Below the pieces are notes generated by a model. The model ran no database searches and was not told the origin of the DNA. It saw only the letters and a program-made list of their open reading frames with translations. Shown here piece after piece: positions 18,911 through 28,237 of a stretch of DNA of 64,000 nucleotides. Source of the stretch: BOG-908 sp963795825 (GTDB lineage Bacteria > Pseudomonadota > Alphaproteobacteria > Acetobacterales > Acetobacteraceae); assembly GCA_963795825.1 (NCBI GenBank), contig CAWCIW010000003.1, positions 124,001 to 188,000 of the forward strand. Direction: 5' to 3'. Each line of letters starts with the position of its first letter. Position 1 is the stretch's first letter. The translations under genes and the position numbers were made by a program.

Positions 18911-21802
18911 TAAATCGTAACGCCTGGCGGGGAACTGATGACGCGTTCCAGCAAAGCACATAAACGCGCGTGCAAACCGTCCGGCCGGAAATTCAAGGTC
19001 GCACCGCCGCCGAGCTCGTGGGCCAGTCCGCGCTGGATCAGCAACGTTCCAAAGCCCGTTCCGGTTGGCGCCTCCACGCTGGGCCCACCGGCCTCCTCCC
19101 AGTCCATAACGAGCCATTTCAACGGGTCCCCGGGTGCGGAGCCGTCGCCGGCGGTAAGCCGCCACGACACGCTCACGCGCCCCTCAGGCACCGAAAGCGC
19201 GCCGTATTTCACCGCGTTGGTCGCCAATTCGTGAACGGCCATGCCCATTGCGAGTGCCGCCGAAGGGGTCAGCGCCACCGTGTCGCCGGTCAGCACGACG
19301 CGCGGTGTGCCTTCCACGCTGAAGGGCTGCATCTCTTCCTGGATCACGTCGCGTATCGGCACGCTCATCCAGTTCTCCCGGCTGAGCAGCGCATACGCGC
19401 CGGACAGGGCATGCACCCGGCCCAGGAACAACTCGCCGAACCCGGCCAGATCCTCGGACCGCCGCAGCGTCTGCGAAGCCAGCGAGACCACCACGGTGAG
19501 CATGTTCTTCACCCGGTGGTTCAGCTCGTCCACCAGCAGGCGCTGGTGCTGCTCGGCGCGCACCACGCTGGTCACGTCCAGGAACGTCACCAGCGTGCCG
19601 CTGACCACGCTGTTGCTGTCGCGGTAAGGCAGCACCCGCAGTATATAATGCGCGTTACCGTCCAGGCTGGTCACCTGGCGCTCCAGCGGCGTCAGAGCTC
19701 TCCAGCACCGAAGCGGTATCCTCGCGCAACGTGTCGTAGCGCAGCCCGCTTGCGATATCGGTCAGCGGCCGGCCGGTATCGGACGGGATCAGGTTGTAGA
19801 TGCTGGCGATCGCCGGCGTGAAGCCGCGCACCACCATGTGGCGGTCCAGGAACACGGTGGCGATCTGCGTGCTGTCGAACAGGTTCTTCAGGTCGTTGTT
19901 GACGCGGTCCAGCTCTTCGACCTTGTCCTGCAACTGGCTGTTGACGGTGTGCAGCTCCTCGTTGACGGACTGGATTTCCTCCTTGCTGGTCTCGAGCTCC
20001 TCGTTCGTCGATTGCAGCTCTTCGTTCACCGAATGCAGCTCCTCGTTGGACGAGCGCAGTTCTTCGACCGCAGTCTCGTGTTCCTCGGTGACGGATTGCA
20101 GCTCTTCGCGCGTCGAACGCAGCGCTGTCGAAATGGACTCGTAGCTGCCCGGGCCGCTCTCCGGCACAGGCAGGCCGCGGCGCAGCAGCGCGGCCAGCAT
20201 CACTTCGGCCCGGGCGGCGGCATGGCGGAACAGCGAGACGGACGGCTCCCGCGGGGCGCCGTTGCCCGCGCGCGCCGGCTGGCGGGACGGCACCGAAGCC
20301 GGATGGATGCCGGGCTGGGCGGAGCGCTCGGGCGACGCAAGGCGGCGCAGGTCACCACGGGCGAGCTGGACCGGCGGACTGCGCACGTTGCGCCGCATGA
20401 AGATGCGTGCCGATTTGTCGAGCGGCACGAACAGATCCTCGTGCCGGGTCGCACTCTCCGAGATGCCGAGTATCAGGATGCCCTCGGGCGCCAGCGCGTA
20501 GTGGAAGCTCGGCACCACGCGGGCCTGCAGGTCGACATCCAGATAGATCAGCAGGTTGCGGCAGGAGACCAGGTCCATGCGCGAGAACGGCGGATCGCGC
20601 ACCACGCTGTGCGCCGAAAACGTGCAGAGGTCGCGTATCTCCTTGGCCACCACGTAGCCGCCGTCGGTCCGGCGGAAGAACCGCTCGCGGCGGGAAGCCG
20701 ACAGGCCGTCGAGCAGCACGGCGGGGTAGCGGCCGAGCCGCGCGGTATCGATGGCCGGCTCGTCTATGTCGGTGGCGAAGATCTGCACCCGGGGCGGGCC
20801 GCGTAACATATCCATGTGCTCGCGCATCAGCATAGCCAGCGAATACGCCTCCTCGCCTGTGCTGCAGCCGGGCACCCACACGCGCACGGTGTGGTTCGCG
20901 TTGCGGTCGGCGAACAGGCGCGGCATCACCACCCGCTCGATCACGTCGAACGCATTGTCGTCGCGGAAGAAGCTGGTGACCCGTATCAGCAGGTCGCGGA
21001 ACAGCATCAGCGTCTCGGCCGGGTCCGCGTCGAGCAGGTCGGCGTATCGGGAAAGCTCGAAGATGTCGCGCACCTGCATGCGGCGGTGCACCCGGCGCAG
21101 GAACGTCTTCTCCTTGTAGTTGACGAAGTCGTGGCCGATCTGGGCCCGCAGCGTGGCGCAGATGCGCAGGCGCATCGCCTCGGTGGCCGCCTCCCCGTCG
21201 GCCTCCAGCGCCACCGTGCCGGGCGCCGTGCCGAACATGCGCGTCAGGTGGCCCGGCATGTCCTGCACCGCGCAGACGAGATCGACGGCGCCGGTGGCGA
21301 TAGCGCCCGCCGGCATGCTGTCGTGGTGCTGGACACTCTCCGACGCCACGTCCTCGAAGCTCTGCGCGATCGTCAGGCCGCCGAAGGCGCGTATCGCCTT
21401 GAGGCCGAGCGCGCCGTCGCTGCCGGTGCCGGACAGCACGATGCCCACCGCCTCTTCGCGCAGGCCGGCGGCCAGCGTGTCGAAGAAGCCGTCGATCGGG
21501 CGGAACTCGCGCGGCCCGTTCGCCGGCGGCACGGACACCCAGAGCCGGCCGTCGCGGTACGCGGTGGTGGCATGCGGCGGCGGCACGTAGAGGATGTCGG
21601 GGCGGATTTCGTCCCCGTCTTCCACCTCGCGCACCGCCATCGTGGTCCAGCGCCGCAGGATCTCGGCCAGCATGCTGCGCCGGTTGGCCGGCAGGTGCAG
21701 CACGACGACGAACGCCAGGCCGCTATCGGCCGGCATAGCGCTGAAGAACGCGCGGAACGCATCGAGCCCGCCAGCCGAAGCGCCGATTCCCACGACCTTC
21801 AT
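18910..21802 (-). CDS. CheB-CheR-PAS-HWE hybrid sensor histidine kinase, one frameshift
   Basis: About 964 residues. A CheB methylesterase domain comes first (VGIGASAGGLDAFRAFF with the catalytic serine; LSGTGSDGALGLKAI with the aspartate). A CheR methyltransferase domain follows (RVTSFFRDDNAFDV, WVPGCSTGEEAYSLAML, DLVSCRNLLIYLD). Next is a long coiled coil of repeated SxNEEL units, then a PAS domain (LFDSTQIATVFLDRHMVVRG). Last is an HWE/HisKA_2 kinase with the phospho-accepting histidine in ELNHRVKNMLTVV, and HELATNAVKYGAL and GFGTLLIQRG in the ATPase part. A frameshift near 19690 separates the PAS domain from the kinase. Start ATG 21802. This architecture is common in alphaproteobacteria and linked to light or stress sensing; the ligand is unknown. 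Confidence 0.9.
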
Positions 21803-21919
21803 CGGCCGGCACACAACGCTGGTTGGCGGCGGGGCGCGGAGAACGCGACGCCACGACGGCCAGATGCAAAGCTGGTCGCGAGCAAAACAGTGCCCCTCGT
21901 ATTTGAAACCCTGGGCAAA

Positions 21920-21935
21920 GGTAACGCGCGTTACC
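21920..21935. promoter_or_regulatory. Perfect 16-bp palindrome in divergent region
   Basis: GGTAACGCGCGTTACC is perfectly self-complementary. It lies between the divergent kinase gene (start 21802) and opgC (start 22096), a typical place for a repressor dimer site. The protein that binds is unknown. Confidence 0.5.
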
Positions 21936-22095
21936 GGCTTTGGCCATCGGAACACCGGGCTTCGGCGATAACCGCTGCGCGAGCGGCCGCCGCCACCGCG
22001 GCCCGGCGTCACATTGTGTCGCGCGGAAAGCCTTGACCGGAGCGCGCGCCACCCCCCTCTACTGCGGCCTGCCCCCCTCTGTCGCGGCGTGCCGG

Positions 22096-23310
22096 ATGAA
22101 CATGACCACCCTCACGCAAGCCGCTCCCGCCGCCGCCGCGCCGCCCGCCGTGGCGCAGGGGCTGATACGCACCAACCGGGACCTGCGGATCGATTTCTTC
22201 CGCGGCCTCTCGCTGTGGTGGATCTTCACCGACCACGTGCCGGACGACGCACTGGGCGTGCTGTCGATACGCAATTTCGCGCTGGCCGACGCCACCGAAG
22301 TGTTCGTGCTGCTGGCAGGCTACGCCGGCGGCCTCGCCTATGGCAGCACGTTGCGCAGCCAGGGCTGGATCTCGGCGGGTGCCGACGTGGTGCGCCGCGC
22401 CTGGACGCTCTACATCGCGCACATCTTCCTGTTCGTGATCTTCGCGGCCCAGGTCGGCATGTCCGCCACCAAGCTGGACCGCGCGGACTTCCTCGACGAG
22501 ATCCACCTCAACGTGCTGGGCGAGGCGCCGTACCGCGCGCTGTTCGAGGCGCTCACGCTGCATTTCCAGCCGGCCTACCTGAACATCCTGCCGCTCTACG
22601 TGGCGCTGCTGCTGATGTTCGCGCTGGCCCTGCCGCTGCTCTACCGCCCCAGGCTGCTCGCCGGGCTGTCGCTCACCATGTACGTGGTAGCACGGGTGTT
22701 CGCGCTGAACCTGCCGAGCTGGACCGGCGGCGGCTGGTTCTTCAACCCGTTCTGCTGGCAGCTCCTGTTCATGTTCGGCGCCATCCTCGCCTTCGCGCCC
22801 GGCGAGGGCGTGCCGCGCCGCGCCATCTGGCTGTTCGACTGGGCGGCGGTACTGATCACCGTGTTCGGCCTGGTGATGCAATGGGTGGTCTGGCCGCACC
22901 CGGATAGCATCGCCTGGCTGCCCGCCGTACTGCGCCACGCGCTGTTCGACGTCGACAAATCCGGCCTGCACCCGTTCCGGCTGCTGTCGATCCTGTCGCT
23001 AACCTGGCTGGTGACCCGGCTGATCCCCGCCGGCGCGCGCTGGCTCACCTCATGGGCCGCCAACCCGTTCGTGCTGGCCGGGCAGCATTCGCTGCCGGTG
23101 TTCTGCGCCGGCATCTTCCTGGCGTTCCTCGGCCGGCTCGCCACCGAGGCGCATTCCGGCTGGCCGATGCAGGTGGCGGTGAACGTGTCCGGCGCGTCGC
23201 TGCTCTGGGCGGTGGGCGCGATCGCCGCCTGGTATGCCAATAAGGGCCGCGCCAAGGGACGTGCCCGCCTGGTGGCCCCGCCCGAGCCGCGGTCGGAATT
23301 GCCGCCGTGA
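22096..23310 (+). CDS. opgC: OpgC-family membrane acyltransferase
   Basis: 404 residues from ATG 22096. About ten transmembrane helices are visible, starting after the motif RDLRIDFFRGLSLWWIFTDH, which holds the D-x-x-RG signature of OpgC. Other blocks are LADATEVFVLLAGYAGGLAYG and NPFVLAGQHSLPVFCAGIFL. OpgC proteins succinylate or otherwise acylate osmoregulated periplasmic glucans; whether this organism makes such glucans cannot be seen here. The protein ends in a basic cytoplasmic tail (NKGRAKGRARL). Intact frame, divergent from the hybrid kinase. Confidence 0.88.
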   Translation: MNMTTLTQAAPAAAAPPAVAQGLIRTNRDLRIDFFRGLSLWWIFTDHVPDDALGVLSIRNFALADATEVFVLLAGYAGGLAYGSTLRSQGWISAGADVVRRAWTLYIAHIFLFVIFAAQVGMSATKLDRADFLDEIHLNVLGEAPYRALFEALTLHFQPAYLNILPLYVALLLMFALALPLLYRPRLLAGLSLTMYVVARVFALNLPSWTGGGWFFNPFCWQLLFMFGAILAFAPGEGVPRRAIWLFDWAAVLITVFGLVMQWVVWPHPDSIAWLPAVLRHALFDVDKSGLHPFRLLSILSLTWLVTRLIPAGARWLTSWAANPFVLAGQHSLPVFCAGIFLAFLGRLATEAHSGWPMQVAVNVSGASLLWAVGAIAAWYANKGRAKGRARLVAPPEPRSELPP

Positions 23311-23431
23311 GGGATTGTGCTTTGCCACTTCGACCACAGCTCGCCGATCACAACCCTGCGCGAAATATGTAAGCTGCGTTGCAACGCCAGGTTTCACTGC
23401 AACCGCCGTGCCGCGCCCGCTTTGAGGGTGC

Positions 23432-23596
23432 ATGGCGAGCGGGGACGAGAGCAGGCACGTGATGAACAATTTGCGTGACGCGTCGCCCCAGCAGCGTGCC
23501 GTCGAGGTCTGGATCGCGTCGGACCTGGCGCGGCGCTACGATCAGGCCCTTCGCGAGCCGCTGCCACCGGATTTGCTGGACCTGCTTTCCGAGTAG
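23432..23596 (+). CDS. NepR-like anti-sigma peptide (putative)
   Basis: 54 residues from ATG 23432 (GAGG five bases upstream) or 44 from ATG 23462. The C-terminal part IASDLARRYDQALREPLPPD followed by LLDLLSE strongly resembles the core of NepR, the anti-sigma factor of alphaproteobacterial sigma EcfG (pattern IGxxLRxxYDxVxxEPxPDxFLxLL). In known systems phosphorylated PhyR binds NepR and frees EcfG; HWE kinases feed that pathway, and an HWE kinase lies 1.6 kb upstream. No phyR or ecfG is present in the window. The assignment rests on this short motif only. Confidence 0.6.
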   Translation: MASGDESRHVMNNLRDASPQQRAVEVWIASDLARRYDQALREPLPPDLLDLLSE

Positions 23597-23610
23597 TCCG
23601 GGCCGGCCAG

Positions 23611-24456
23611 ATGCGCGCCATCGCCATCCAATATGCGCCAGGTGCGGACAAAGCCCGCAACATCGCCGGGCTGGCGCGCGCGATCGACGAAGCGGTCGGT
23701 GACGCTCGGCCGGCCCTGGTCAGCCTGCCGGAGATGTGGAGCTGCCTCGGCGCCAGCCGCGAGATCAAGCTCGCCCAGGCCGAAATCCTGCCGCCTGGCG
23801 CGCCGGGCGACGCCTACCTGTTCCTGCAAAACACCGCGCGCCGGCTCGGCATCACGCTGCATGGCGGCTCGATCGGCGAACGCGACGGCGACACGCTCTA
23901 CAACACCACCCTGGTGTTCGGCCCGGACGGCGCCGAGCTGGCGCGCTACCGCAAGATCCATCTGTTCGACGCCACCACGCCGAGCGGCCAGGGCTATCGC
24001 GAGAGCAGCCTGTTCGGCGCCGGGCGGGCGCTGTCCACCTGCCGCATCGGGCCGCCCGGCGCGGAACTGACGCTCGGGCTGTCGATCTGTTACGATCTGC
24101 GGTTTCCGGCGCTTTTCACCGCGTTACGCGATGCCGGCGCGGATGTGATCGTGGTGCCGTCCGCCTTCACCGTGGAGACGGGTATCGCGCATTGGGAGAT
24201 CCTGCTGCGCGCCCGCGCCATCGAGACGCAATGCTGGGTAGTGGCCGCGGCGACCACCGGCACACATCACGATGGCGCCGGGCGGCCGCGTGCGACGTAT
24301 GGGCACAGCCTGATCTGCGATCCGTGGGGGCGGGTAGTCGCGGCGGCGGGGAGTGAGGCGGGGGCGGTTTCGGCTGTGCTGGATCCGGCGGTTCTGCGGG
24401 AGGTCCGGGGTGGGATGAATGTGGTTAAGAGTAGGAAGGAAGGCCTTCTTTTCTGA
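23611..24456 (+). CDS. Carbon-nitrogen hydrolase (Nit/omega-amidase type)
   Basis: 281 residues. It has the nitrilase-superfamily triad: glutamate in ALVSLPEMWSCLG, lysine in LARYRKIHLFD and cysteine in LSICYDLRFPALF. Further blocks are DVIVVPSAFTVETGIAHWEI and RARAIETQCWVVAAA. Closest in pattern to Nit1/Nit2-like deaminated-glutathione or omega-amidases, acting in the cytosol. The normal end would be near VRGGMN. No stop occurs there, and the frame runs into repeat R9, which contributes RKEGLLF and the stop. The gene starts 14 bases after the NepR-like peptide, so they may share a transcript. Confidence 0.88.
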   Translation: MRAIAIQYAPGADKARNIAGLARAIDEAVGDARPALVSLPEMWSCLGASREIKLAQAEILPPGAPGDAYLFLQNTARRLGITLHGGSIGERDGDTLYNTTLVFGPDGAELARYRKIHLFDATTPSGQGYRESSLFGAGRALSTCRIGPPGAELTLGLSICYDLRFPALFTALRDAGADVIVVPSAFTVETGIAHWEILLRARAIETQCWVVAAATTGTHHDGAGRPRATYGHSLICDPWGRVVAAAGSEAGAVSAVLDPAVLREVRGGMNVVKSRKEGLLF

Positions 24457-24613
24457 AGAAAAGAAGCAAAAGACTTTTGCTCCGACGCCTGCATCCAGGC
24501 GCCCTCCGGTTCTGCAAAAACGGGTCTGGCGGAGGCGGCGCGGGCGCTCGTGCGGCGGGGAACGCAAAAGTTTTTTGGTCCTTTTTTTCAAAAAAGGACT
24601 GCTTGCCTTGCCT
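24432..24613. repeat. IPE copy R9, two-armed, between convergent genes
   Basis: Left arm CTTCTTTTCTGAAGAAAAGAAG, right arm GTTTTTTGGTCC with AAAAAAGGACTGCTTGCC. The left part lies inside the reading frame of the amidase; the right edge touches the repaired carbonic anhydrase stop. Confidence 0.9.
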
Positions 24614-25225
24614 CACGCCACATCCGCAAACACCCCATCCCCCCCCCAAAACACTAAGCACGCCCGTCCGTATAGCGAACCAGGCCCCATGCAGCGCCAG
24701 CCGCCCCGCATCCTCCCGCTCCTTGAGCCACGGAAAACTCCGCAGATTGGCCAGCGAGATCTTCACCACCTCCTGTTCGCAGCACTGCTCCTGCGCATCC
24801 GGCGTGTCGCAGCGCAACGCCACGCGCCGGGCCGGCGCAGCGATCGACATCCATTGCGAGATGAAATCGTCGGCGTCCGGCGGCGCGCCGTTCAGCAGCG
24901 CGCGTACGCCGCCGCACTGGCCATGCCCGAGCACCACGAGATGCGGAATGTTCAGCACGCGTATGCCGAATTCCACCGCGGCGCTGGTGCCGTGATAGGC
25001 GGCGTCCGGCGCGAACGGCGGCACCAGATTGGCGACGTTGCGTATGGTGAGCAATTGACCCGGCGCGGTATCGAAGATCACCGCGGGATCCACGCGGCTG
25101 TCCACGCACGCGATCACCAGCACCTGCGGGTGCTGGCCGTGGTCGGACAGGGCCTCGAACGCGGCACGGCGTTCCGGCCAGGATTCCTTGCGGAAGCGTT
25201 GGTAGCCTTTTAGGAGTTTTTCCAT
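24613..25225 (-). CDS. Beta-class carbonic anhydrase, homopolymer frameshift at the C-terminus
   Basis: Interconverts CO2 and bicarbonate in the cytosol. From ATG 25225 (MEKLLKGYQRF) the zinc ligands are C40 (IACVDSR), H101 and C104 (LGHGQCGG), with the D42/R44 dyad. The block FPWLKEREDAGRLALHGAWF near the end is typical. A run of nine C at 24650-24658 shifts the frame so that translation would continue through repeat R9 to 24425. With eight C the end reads GGDGVFADVA and stops at 24613, giving about 204 residues, the usual length. I take that as the true end. Confidence 0.9.
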
Positions 25226-25253
25226 GAGCAAGGGTTAGCTCGAGAAAAGGCAG

Positions 25254-25300
25254 TCAAGGAAGGCCTTCTTTTCTGAAGAAAAGAAGCAAAAGACTTTTGA
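25254..25300. repeat. IPE single left arm R10
   Basis: GGCCTTCTTTTCTGAAGAAA and AGACTTTTGA, then CTCCCCTGTCGGCG, which resembles the flank of R13 and R22. No right arm follows. It lies upstream of two divergent genes. Confidence 0.75.
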
Positions 25301-25339
25301 CTCCCCTGTCGGCGTTTTGTTCTGCCTGCATCCGCGCAG

Positions 25340-25365
25340 GCAACTGGGTTGGGCGCCTGGCCGTT
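25340..25365 (+). promoter_or_regulatory. Possible EcfG-type promoter
   Basis: GCAAC (25340-25344) and CGTT (25362-25365) are 17 bp apart. The EcfG consensus is GGAAC-N16/17-CGTT, so one base differs. It lies 22 bp before the ATG of the next gene. Weak evidence alone. Confidence 0.25.
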
Positions 25366-25386
25366 CGTCTGGGATAGGAGATTTCT

Positions 25387-25785
25387 ATGGTTGAAACGAT
25401 CCGCTTGGCGCCGCACGATCCGGTGCCCGATTACGGCAATCACGTGCTGGTGCTGCGCCGCCTTGGCGAGGACGATCCGCGGGCCGTGGTGACCGAGATC
25501 GTGTTCTACGGCGCGCAGGGCGGATCGCTGCCCGCGATCACCAAGGACGGGCACCCGATGCCGCTCGAACAGGCCGTGCACCTGGCAGAGGAGGAGGCCC
25601 AGCGCCGCCAGCTCGGCCGCGTCTATGTGGTGGACCGCACGGCGGGCAAGCTGGAGAAGGAAGCGGTCGAGGATCACGGCGAACGCAACTTCGCGGCGGA
25701 CGCGCTGGACGACACCGATCCGGAAGACGGCGTGAAGGGCAGCGACATACGCGATCGCCCGCATGACGCCGGTTACGTGAAGTAG
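25387..25785 (+). CDS. Small acidic hypothetical protein
   Basis: 132 residues, start ATG 25387 with a good TAGGAG seven bases upstream. A folded N-terminal half has NHVLVLRRLGEDDPRAVV and TEIVFYGAQGG, and a helix LEQAVHLAEEEAQRRQLGR leads to VYVVDRTAGKLEKEA. A polar, disordered tail follows (DDTDPEDGVKGSDIRDRPHD). No signal or membrane segment. The family is not recognised. A near-consensus EcfG promoter upstream hints at stress expression, which is inference. Confidence 0.6.
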   Translation: MVETIRLAPHDPVPDYGNHVLVLRRLGEDDPRAVVTEIVFYGAQGGSLPAITKDGHPMPLEQAVHLAEEEAQRRQLGRVYVVDRTAGKLEKEAVEDHGERNFAADALDDTDPEDGVKGSDIRDRPHDAGYVK

Positions 25786-25885
25786 CGGGCCGATTTAGCT
25801 ACGAGCAGGCCAGATCGCATTCGGTTTGCCTGCCCTGTTCGGGCGGGCGCCGGATGCGTTTCCGTCCGCCGCGCCCTCCGCCAGC

Positions 25886-26095
25886 CTAGCGGACGTTCGG
25901 ACGGCTCTTATCGAGGATGAACTCGCCCGGCAGGGTATCCGGGTCTGGCCTGGCAGCGCCGCTTTCCACGACGCTGAGCGTAGGACGGCCACGCAGTTCG
26001 TTATACATGCGCACGAACTCGTCCAGGCGGCGCGCTTCCGCCAGGGCGGCATCGCGGCGGGTCATTGCTTCGCGTAGTACGGGTTCTTCTTCCAT
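25886..26095 (-). CDS. Small hypothetical protein
   Basis: 69 residues from ATG 26095. Begins MEEEPVLREAMTRRDAALAE and continues with a helix ARRLDEFVRMYNELRG; the tail is PDPDTLPGEFILDKSRPNVR. Charged and soluble. No family recognised. It is convergent with the 132-residue gene and divergent from pgsA. The 143-bp gap to pgsA shows no clear motif beyond GGCGGACG-like GC stretches. Confidence 0.45.
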   Translation of the reverse strand: MEEEPVLREAMTRRDAALAEARRLDEFVRMYNELRGRPTLSVVESGAARPDPDTLPGEFILDKSRPNVR

Positions 26096-26238
26096 GCCCG
26101 ATCAATGACATAGACCTGACCGTTTCGCAAGCAATTCGTTAGTGCACACGTTGCGGAACGTGGCCGGACGGCACGATCGCCCATCCCCCCACAAGCGGGG
26201 CTGACCCGGTGCGCGCTTCCGGCTAACGTGCCGCCTGC

Positions 26239-26850
26239 ATGCTCCTGAACCTGCCCAACCTGCTCACCCTCTCGCGCATCGCCGCCATCCCGGTGCTGGT
26301 CGCACTCGTGGCCTTGCGCACCCCGGGCGGCGACGTGGCCGCCATGCTGGTGTTCGCCGCCGCCGGCATCACCGACTTCCTCGATGGCCGGATCGCCCGC
26401 AACCGCAAGATGCTCTCCGATCTCGGCCGCATGCTGGATCCGATCGCCGACAAGCTGCTCGTCGGCGCAACCCTCATGGTGCTCGCCGGCCAGGCGCGCC
26501 TGCCGTATCACGGGCTGTATCCCGCCATCGTCATCCTGTGCCGGGAAATCCTGGTCAGCGGGCTGCGGGAATACCTGGCCGGGCTGTCGGTCGGCCTGCC
26601 GGTCACCCGGCTGGCGAAGTGGAAGACCGGGCTGCAGATGGCGGCCTTGGGCACCCTGCTCGCCGGCGACGACGGCGCGGCGGTGCTGCATCTCGGCTTC
26701 CTGCCGGTGGGCCAGATCGGCATCGTCATGCTGTGGGCCGCCGCATTGCTCACCCTGATCACCGGGTGGGACTACCTGCGCGCCGGGCTGGACCACGTGC
26801 GACACAAATTGCGCGATGCCCCCGCCCCCGCGCCGGTGGTGCCGCACTGA
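26239..26850 (+). CDS. pgsA: CDP-diacylglycerol--glycerol-3-phosphate 3-phosphatidyltransferase
   Basis: 203 residues, membrane enzyme making phosphatidylglycerol phosphate. The CDP-alcohol phosphatidyltransferase signature D-x2-DG-x2-AR-x8-G-x3-D-x3-D is complete in TDFLDGRIARNRKM followed by LSDLGRMLDPIADK. The N-terminus LLNLPNLLTLSRIAAIPVLV is typical. Four or more transmembrane helices and a short hydrophilic tail (RDAPAPAPVVPH). The frame is intact. The stop at 26848-26850 overlaps the presumed start of mobB. Confidence 0.94.
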   Translation: MLLNLPNLLTLSRIAAIPVLVALVALRTPGGDVAAMLVFAAAGITDFLDGRIARNRKMLSDLGRMLDPIADKLLVGATLMVLAGQARLPYHGLYPAIVILCREILVSGLREYLAGLSVGLPVTRLAKWKTGLQMAALGTLLAGDDGAAVLHLGFLPVGQIGIVMLWAAALLTLITGWDYLRAGLDHVRHKLRDAPAPAPVVPH

Positions 26851-27364
26851 AACTGCTCGGCCTGGTCGGGCTGGTCCGGCAGCGGCAAGACCACGCTGCT
26901 CGTGGCCGTGCTCCCTCTGCTGCGGGCTGCCGGGCTGCGCGTATCGACGATCAAGCACGCCCATCACGGCCTCGAACTGGACCGGCCGGGCAAGGATAGC
27001 TTCCGCCACCGCGCGGCCGGCGCAGAGGAGGTGCTGGTGGTAGGCGGCCAGCGCTGGGCGCTGCTGCGCGAGGCGCCGGAGCATGCCGGACCTGGCGCAG
27101 CTCGCCACCCGCCTGGCCCCGGTCGACCTGGTGCTGGTAGAGGGGTTCAAATCGTCCGGCATCGCGCAGATCGAGGTGCACCGGCCGGGCCTGGGCAAGC
27201 CGGAACTGTGGCCGGACGCGCCGGCGATCCTCGCCGTCGCCACCGACGGCCCGCTCACCGGCGCCGCCGATACAAGCCCGCCCGCCCTGCTGCCGCTCAA
27301 CGATCCCGCCGCGGTCGCCCACTGGATCACAGCTTTCGTGAGCCGGCCGTACACGGCGACTTGA
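26847..27364 (+). CDS. mobB: Molybdopterin-guanine dinucleotide biosynthesis adaptor protein MobB, frameshifted
   Basis: GTP-binding partner of MobA in molybdenum cofactor maturation. The Walker A motif (GWSGSGKTTLL) is only restored if a surplus G near 26868 is removed. Then AVLPLLRAAGLRVSTIKHAH and HGLELDRPGKDSFRHRAAGA follow in frame 1, and after a second shift near 27080 DLVLVEGFKSSGIAQIEVHR and PAILAVATDG in frame 2. About 170 residues, normal for MobB. No ATG or GTG is near; the frame begins with CTG at 26847, overlapping the pgsA stop. The start is therefore uncertain. Confidence 0.85.
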
Positions 27365-27419
27365 GCTCACGCCTGCCAACGGGCATGTTGCGCCCCACTT
27401 GCTGGAAAGTTGTTGAGTT

Positions 27420-28031
27420 ATGACGGAACCTGTCTGGCCGAAGCAGCATCTCGCCCGCCCTGCGGCCACGCTCCTGGCCGGCCTGCTGCTTTCGGGCTGC
27501 GCCGGCTCCGGCGTCTATTCCTACTGGGGCGACACCTTCAGGCTGCCCTTCCACGACAACCCGAACATCCCGCCGGCACCCTCCACGGGCGTCGCCAACG
27601 AGACGTATTCCAAGGTGCGCGGCCGCATCGCCGACGATCCGAAGCCGATCCTCTACGAAGCCGGCGACGTGTGGCCCGCGCCGCCAAAGGCCCCGCCGAC
27701 CCTGAAGGACCTGCAGGCGCAGCAGACCAAGGACATCTCCAGCAATGGCGGCACCAACTACACGCCGCTGCAGCCGCTGCCGACGCTTCCCGGCTACGAG
27801 GTGCCGCAGCAGCAGGACCACGTGGCGCCGCCCACCGCCAGCTTCCCGAGCGGCGTCGTCACCCTGCCGAATGGGCGCCACGGCGTGGTGACGGGCGGCG
27901 GCGCGGGCGAGCTGAAATCCGTGGGTGGTGGTGCGGGCAATGGCAGCATCGTGGTGCCCAACGGGAACGGCACGAGTACGGTGATCGGGCCTAATGGGAC
28001 GGTCAGTACAATCCCTACCCCGGGCAAGTAA
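27420..28031 (+). CDS. Lipoprotein, proline/glycine-rich
   Basis: 203 residues from ATG 27420. The type II signal peptide ends in the lipobox LLLSGC, so the protein is lipid-anchored. The mature part begins GSGVYSYWGDTFRLPFHDNP, then a proline-rich region (VWPAPPKAPPTLKDLQ), and a C-terminal glycine/asparagine/valine-rich stretch (GNGSIVVPNGNGTSTVIGPN) suggesting beta structure or a flexible surface tail. No family recognised. It follows mobB by about 55 bp. Its TAA is part of the edge of repeat R11. Confidence 0.7.
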   Translation: MTEPVWPKQHLARPAATLLAGLLLSGCAGSGVYSYWGDTFRLPFHDNPNIPPAPSTGVANETYSKVRGRIADDPKPILYEAGDVWPAPPKAPPTLKDLQAQQTKDISSNGGTNYTPLQPLPTLPGYEVPQQQDHVAPPTASFPSGVVTLPNGRHGVVTGGGAGELKSVGGGAGNGSIVVPNGNGTSTVIGPNGTVSTIPTPGK

Positions 28032-28090
28032 GCAAGCAGTCCTCTTTTTCGAAAAAAAGGACCAAAAAACTTTTGCGTTCCCCGCTGCAG
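28028..28090. repeat. IPE single left arm R11 with core fragment
   Basis: AAGCAGTCCTCTTTTTCG and AAAAAAAGGACCAAAAAAC, then TTTTGCGTTCCCCGCTGCA, the same core start as R16. No right arm follows; 140 bp of gene-free sequence leads to the next gene. Confidence 0.8.
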
Positions 28091-28237
28091 TCGCGCTCGC
28101 GTTTGTTTTGTAAGTCTGTGGCTCGCATCGCGTAGTGCCGCAGCGCTTCGGCGGAGCTGTGCAGACACACCTGAACGTGTTGCTGAGGGTTTGCGCACGA
28201 CTGCTACGGCATGTTCTGCAACGCTGAAGGTTACGCC

